Part shown: positions 6,224-6,503 of the stretch, piece by piece | Position numbering within the stretch: the first letter of the stretch is position 1 | How the letters are laid out: the number at the start of each line of letters is the position of its first letter | From: a bacterium | Lineage (GTDB): Bacteria; Planctomycetota; J058; JACQDU01 | NCBI GenBank assembly: GCA_016200955.1 | Contig: JACQDU010000666.1 | Coordinates: forward strand, 1-6,503 | Length of the DNA: 6,503 bases | Direction: 5' to 3' | Position numbers and translations under genes: made by a program | The notes under the pieces: generated by a model | Told to the model about the DNA's origin: nothing | The model's input: only the letters and a program-made list of their open reading frames with translations | The model's database searches: none

Positions 6224-6267
6224 CGGATCATTCGCGAGGCCATGTGAGCCACCGAGCGAATGATCCG
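6224..6267 (+). repeat. Perfect 12-bp inverted repeat after cytochrome b
   Basis: CGGATCATTCGC at 6224-6235 pairs with GCGAATGATCCG at 6256-6267, with a 20-base loop that can itself pair GGC (6238-6240) to GCC (6248-6250). It begins two bases after the cytochrome b stop. No T-run follows (AACCCCGG), so termination by the simple intrinsic mechanism is not supported. An mRNA end-protecting hairpin, a pause site or a binding site for a dimeric protein remain possible. Confidence 0.7.
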
Positions 6268-6300
6268 AACCCCGGGGGATCGAATGGGATCGTCCTAACC

Positions 6301-6307
6301 GGAGGAG
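6301..6307 (+). promoter_or_regulatory. Strong Shine-Dalgarno-like sequence ahead of a 12-codon ORF
   Basis: GGAGGAG lies 11 bases before an ATG at 6319 that opens a 12-codon ORF (MWSHDIGMNGRG, stop TAG at 6355-6357). That stop falls four bases before the ATG at 6362 of the next gene. The arrangement would suit translational coupling or a leader peptide, but the short ORF may be chance. Confidence 0.3.
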
Positions 6308-6361
6308 CACGACACGCGATGTGGAGTCACGACATCGGAATGAATGGTCGGGGATAGCGCC

Positions 6362-6503
6362 ATGGCCCTGGTCAACCTCCTCAAGGACGTCATCAACCGC
6401 CTCACGGCGCCCGAGATCTTCATCTCGCTGGCGGCCGTCCTGTTCTTCTTCCTGCTGAGCAACCGCGGCAAGGCGTTCTGGAAGCCGAGGGTCGCCTTGG
6501 CGC
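6362..6503 (+). CDS. Membrane protein, N-terminus only (3' partial), next gene of the respiratory cluster
   Basis: 47 codons are visible before the window ends. After MALVNLLKDVINRLTAPE comes one hydrophobic segment at about residues 19-33 (IFISLAAVLFFFLLS) and then a positively charged stretch (NRGKAFWKPR), which by the positive-inside rule puts the C-terminal side of this helix in the cytoplasm unless more helices follow. The sequence does not obviously match the start of cytochrome b6f subunit IV, although that subunit is the one expected here; no heme motif is visible yet. The ATG at 6362 has GGGGA seven bases upstream; an in-frame ATG at 6344 would add six residues (MVGDSA) and cannot be excluded. 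Function is not assignable from this fragment; position suggests another subunit or partner of the complex. Confidence 0.7.
   Translation, partial: MALVNLLKDVINRLTAPEIFISLAAVLFFFLLSNRGKAFWKPRVALA

Noticed and set aside
6276..6292. Direct repeat GGGATCG (6276-6282 and 6286-6292)
   Set aside because: Only seven bases long and with no context; likely chance.

Overview
This GC-rich window, with G or C at nearly every third codon position, carries one strand-consistent block of respiratory electron-transfer genes. All of them are on the + strand and none overlaps. In order they are: a large octaheme c-type cytochrome (5' end outside the window), a secreted cupredoxin-like protein with a carboxypeptidase-regulatory-like tail, a Rieske iron-sulfur protein, a cytochrome b6-type protein, and the first 47 codons of a further membrane protein cut by the window end. 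The organism cannot be named from this sequence. The style (very high GC, giant multiheme cytochrome, b6-type split cytochrome b, spaced operon genes) recalls Acidobacteriota, Planctomycetota and similar environmental lineages; that placement is inference.

Layout: 2-3718 is the octaheme cytochrome. 3719-3867 is a 149-base spacer with two strong hairpins in a row. 3868-4605 is the cupredoxin-like protein. 4606-4675 is a short spacer with a GC hairpin. 4676-5359 is the Rieske protein. 5360-5432 is a spacer opening with three tandem octamers. 5433-6221 is cytochrome b. 6222-6361 is a 140-base spacer with a perfect 12-bp inverted repeat and a strong Shine-Dalgarno-like sequence placed ahead of a 12-codon ORF. 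6362-6503 is the truncated last gene. No RNA gene, CRISPR array, insertion sequence or integrase was seen, and none of the hairpins is followed by the T-run of a classical intrinsic terminator.

Working together: Rieske plus cytochrome b is the catalytic core of a quinol-oxidising cytochrome bc/b6f-type complex. The usual third subunit, cytochrome c1 or cytochrome f, is not present here. The octaheme cytochrome occupies its place and is the likely electron exit. The cupredoxin-like protein, encoded between the cytochrome and the Rieske gene, is a candidate copper electron carrier or accessory subunit. Cytochrome b keeps the 15-residue His spacing in helix D and the cysteine that in b6f complexes binds the extra heme c_i (c_n). 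The result would be an unusual quinol:electron-acceptor oxidoreductase with a b6f-like membrane core and a heme-wire-like periplasmic arm. The subunit carrying the PEWY quinol-site motif (subunit IV equivalent) is not visible in the window.
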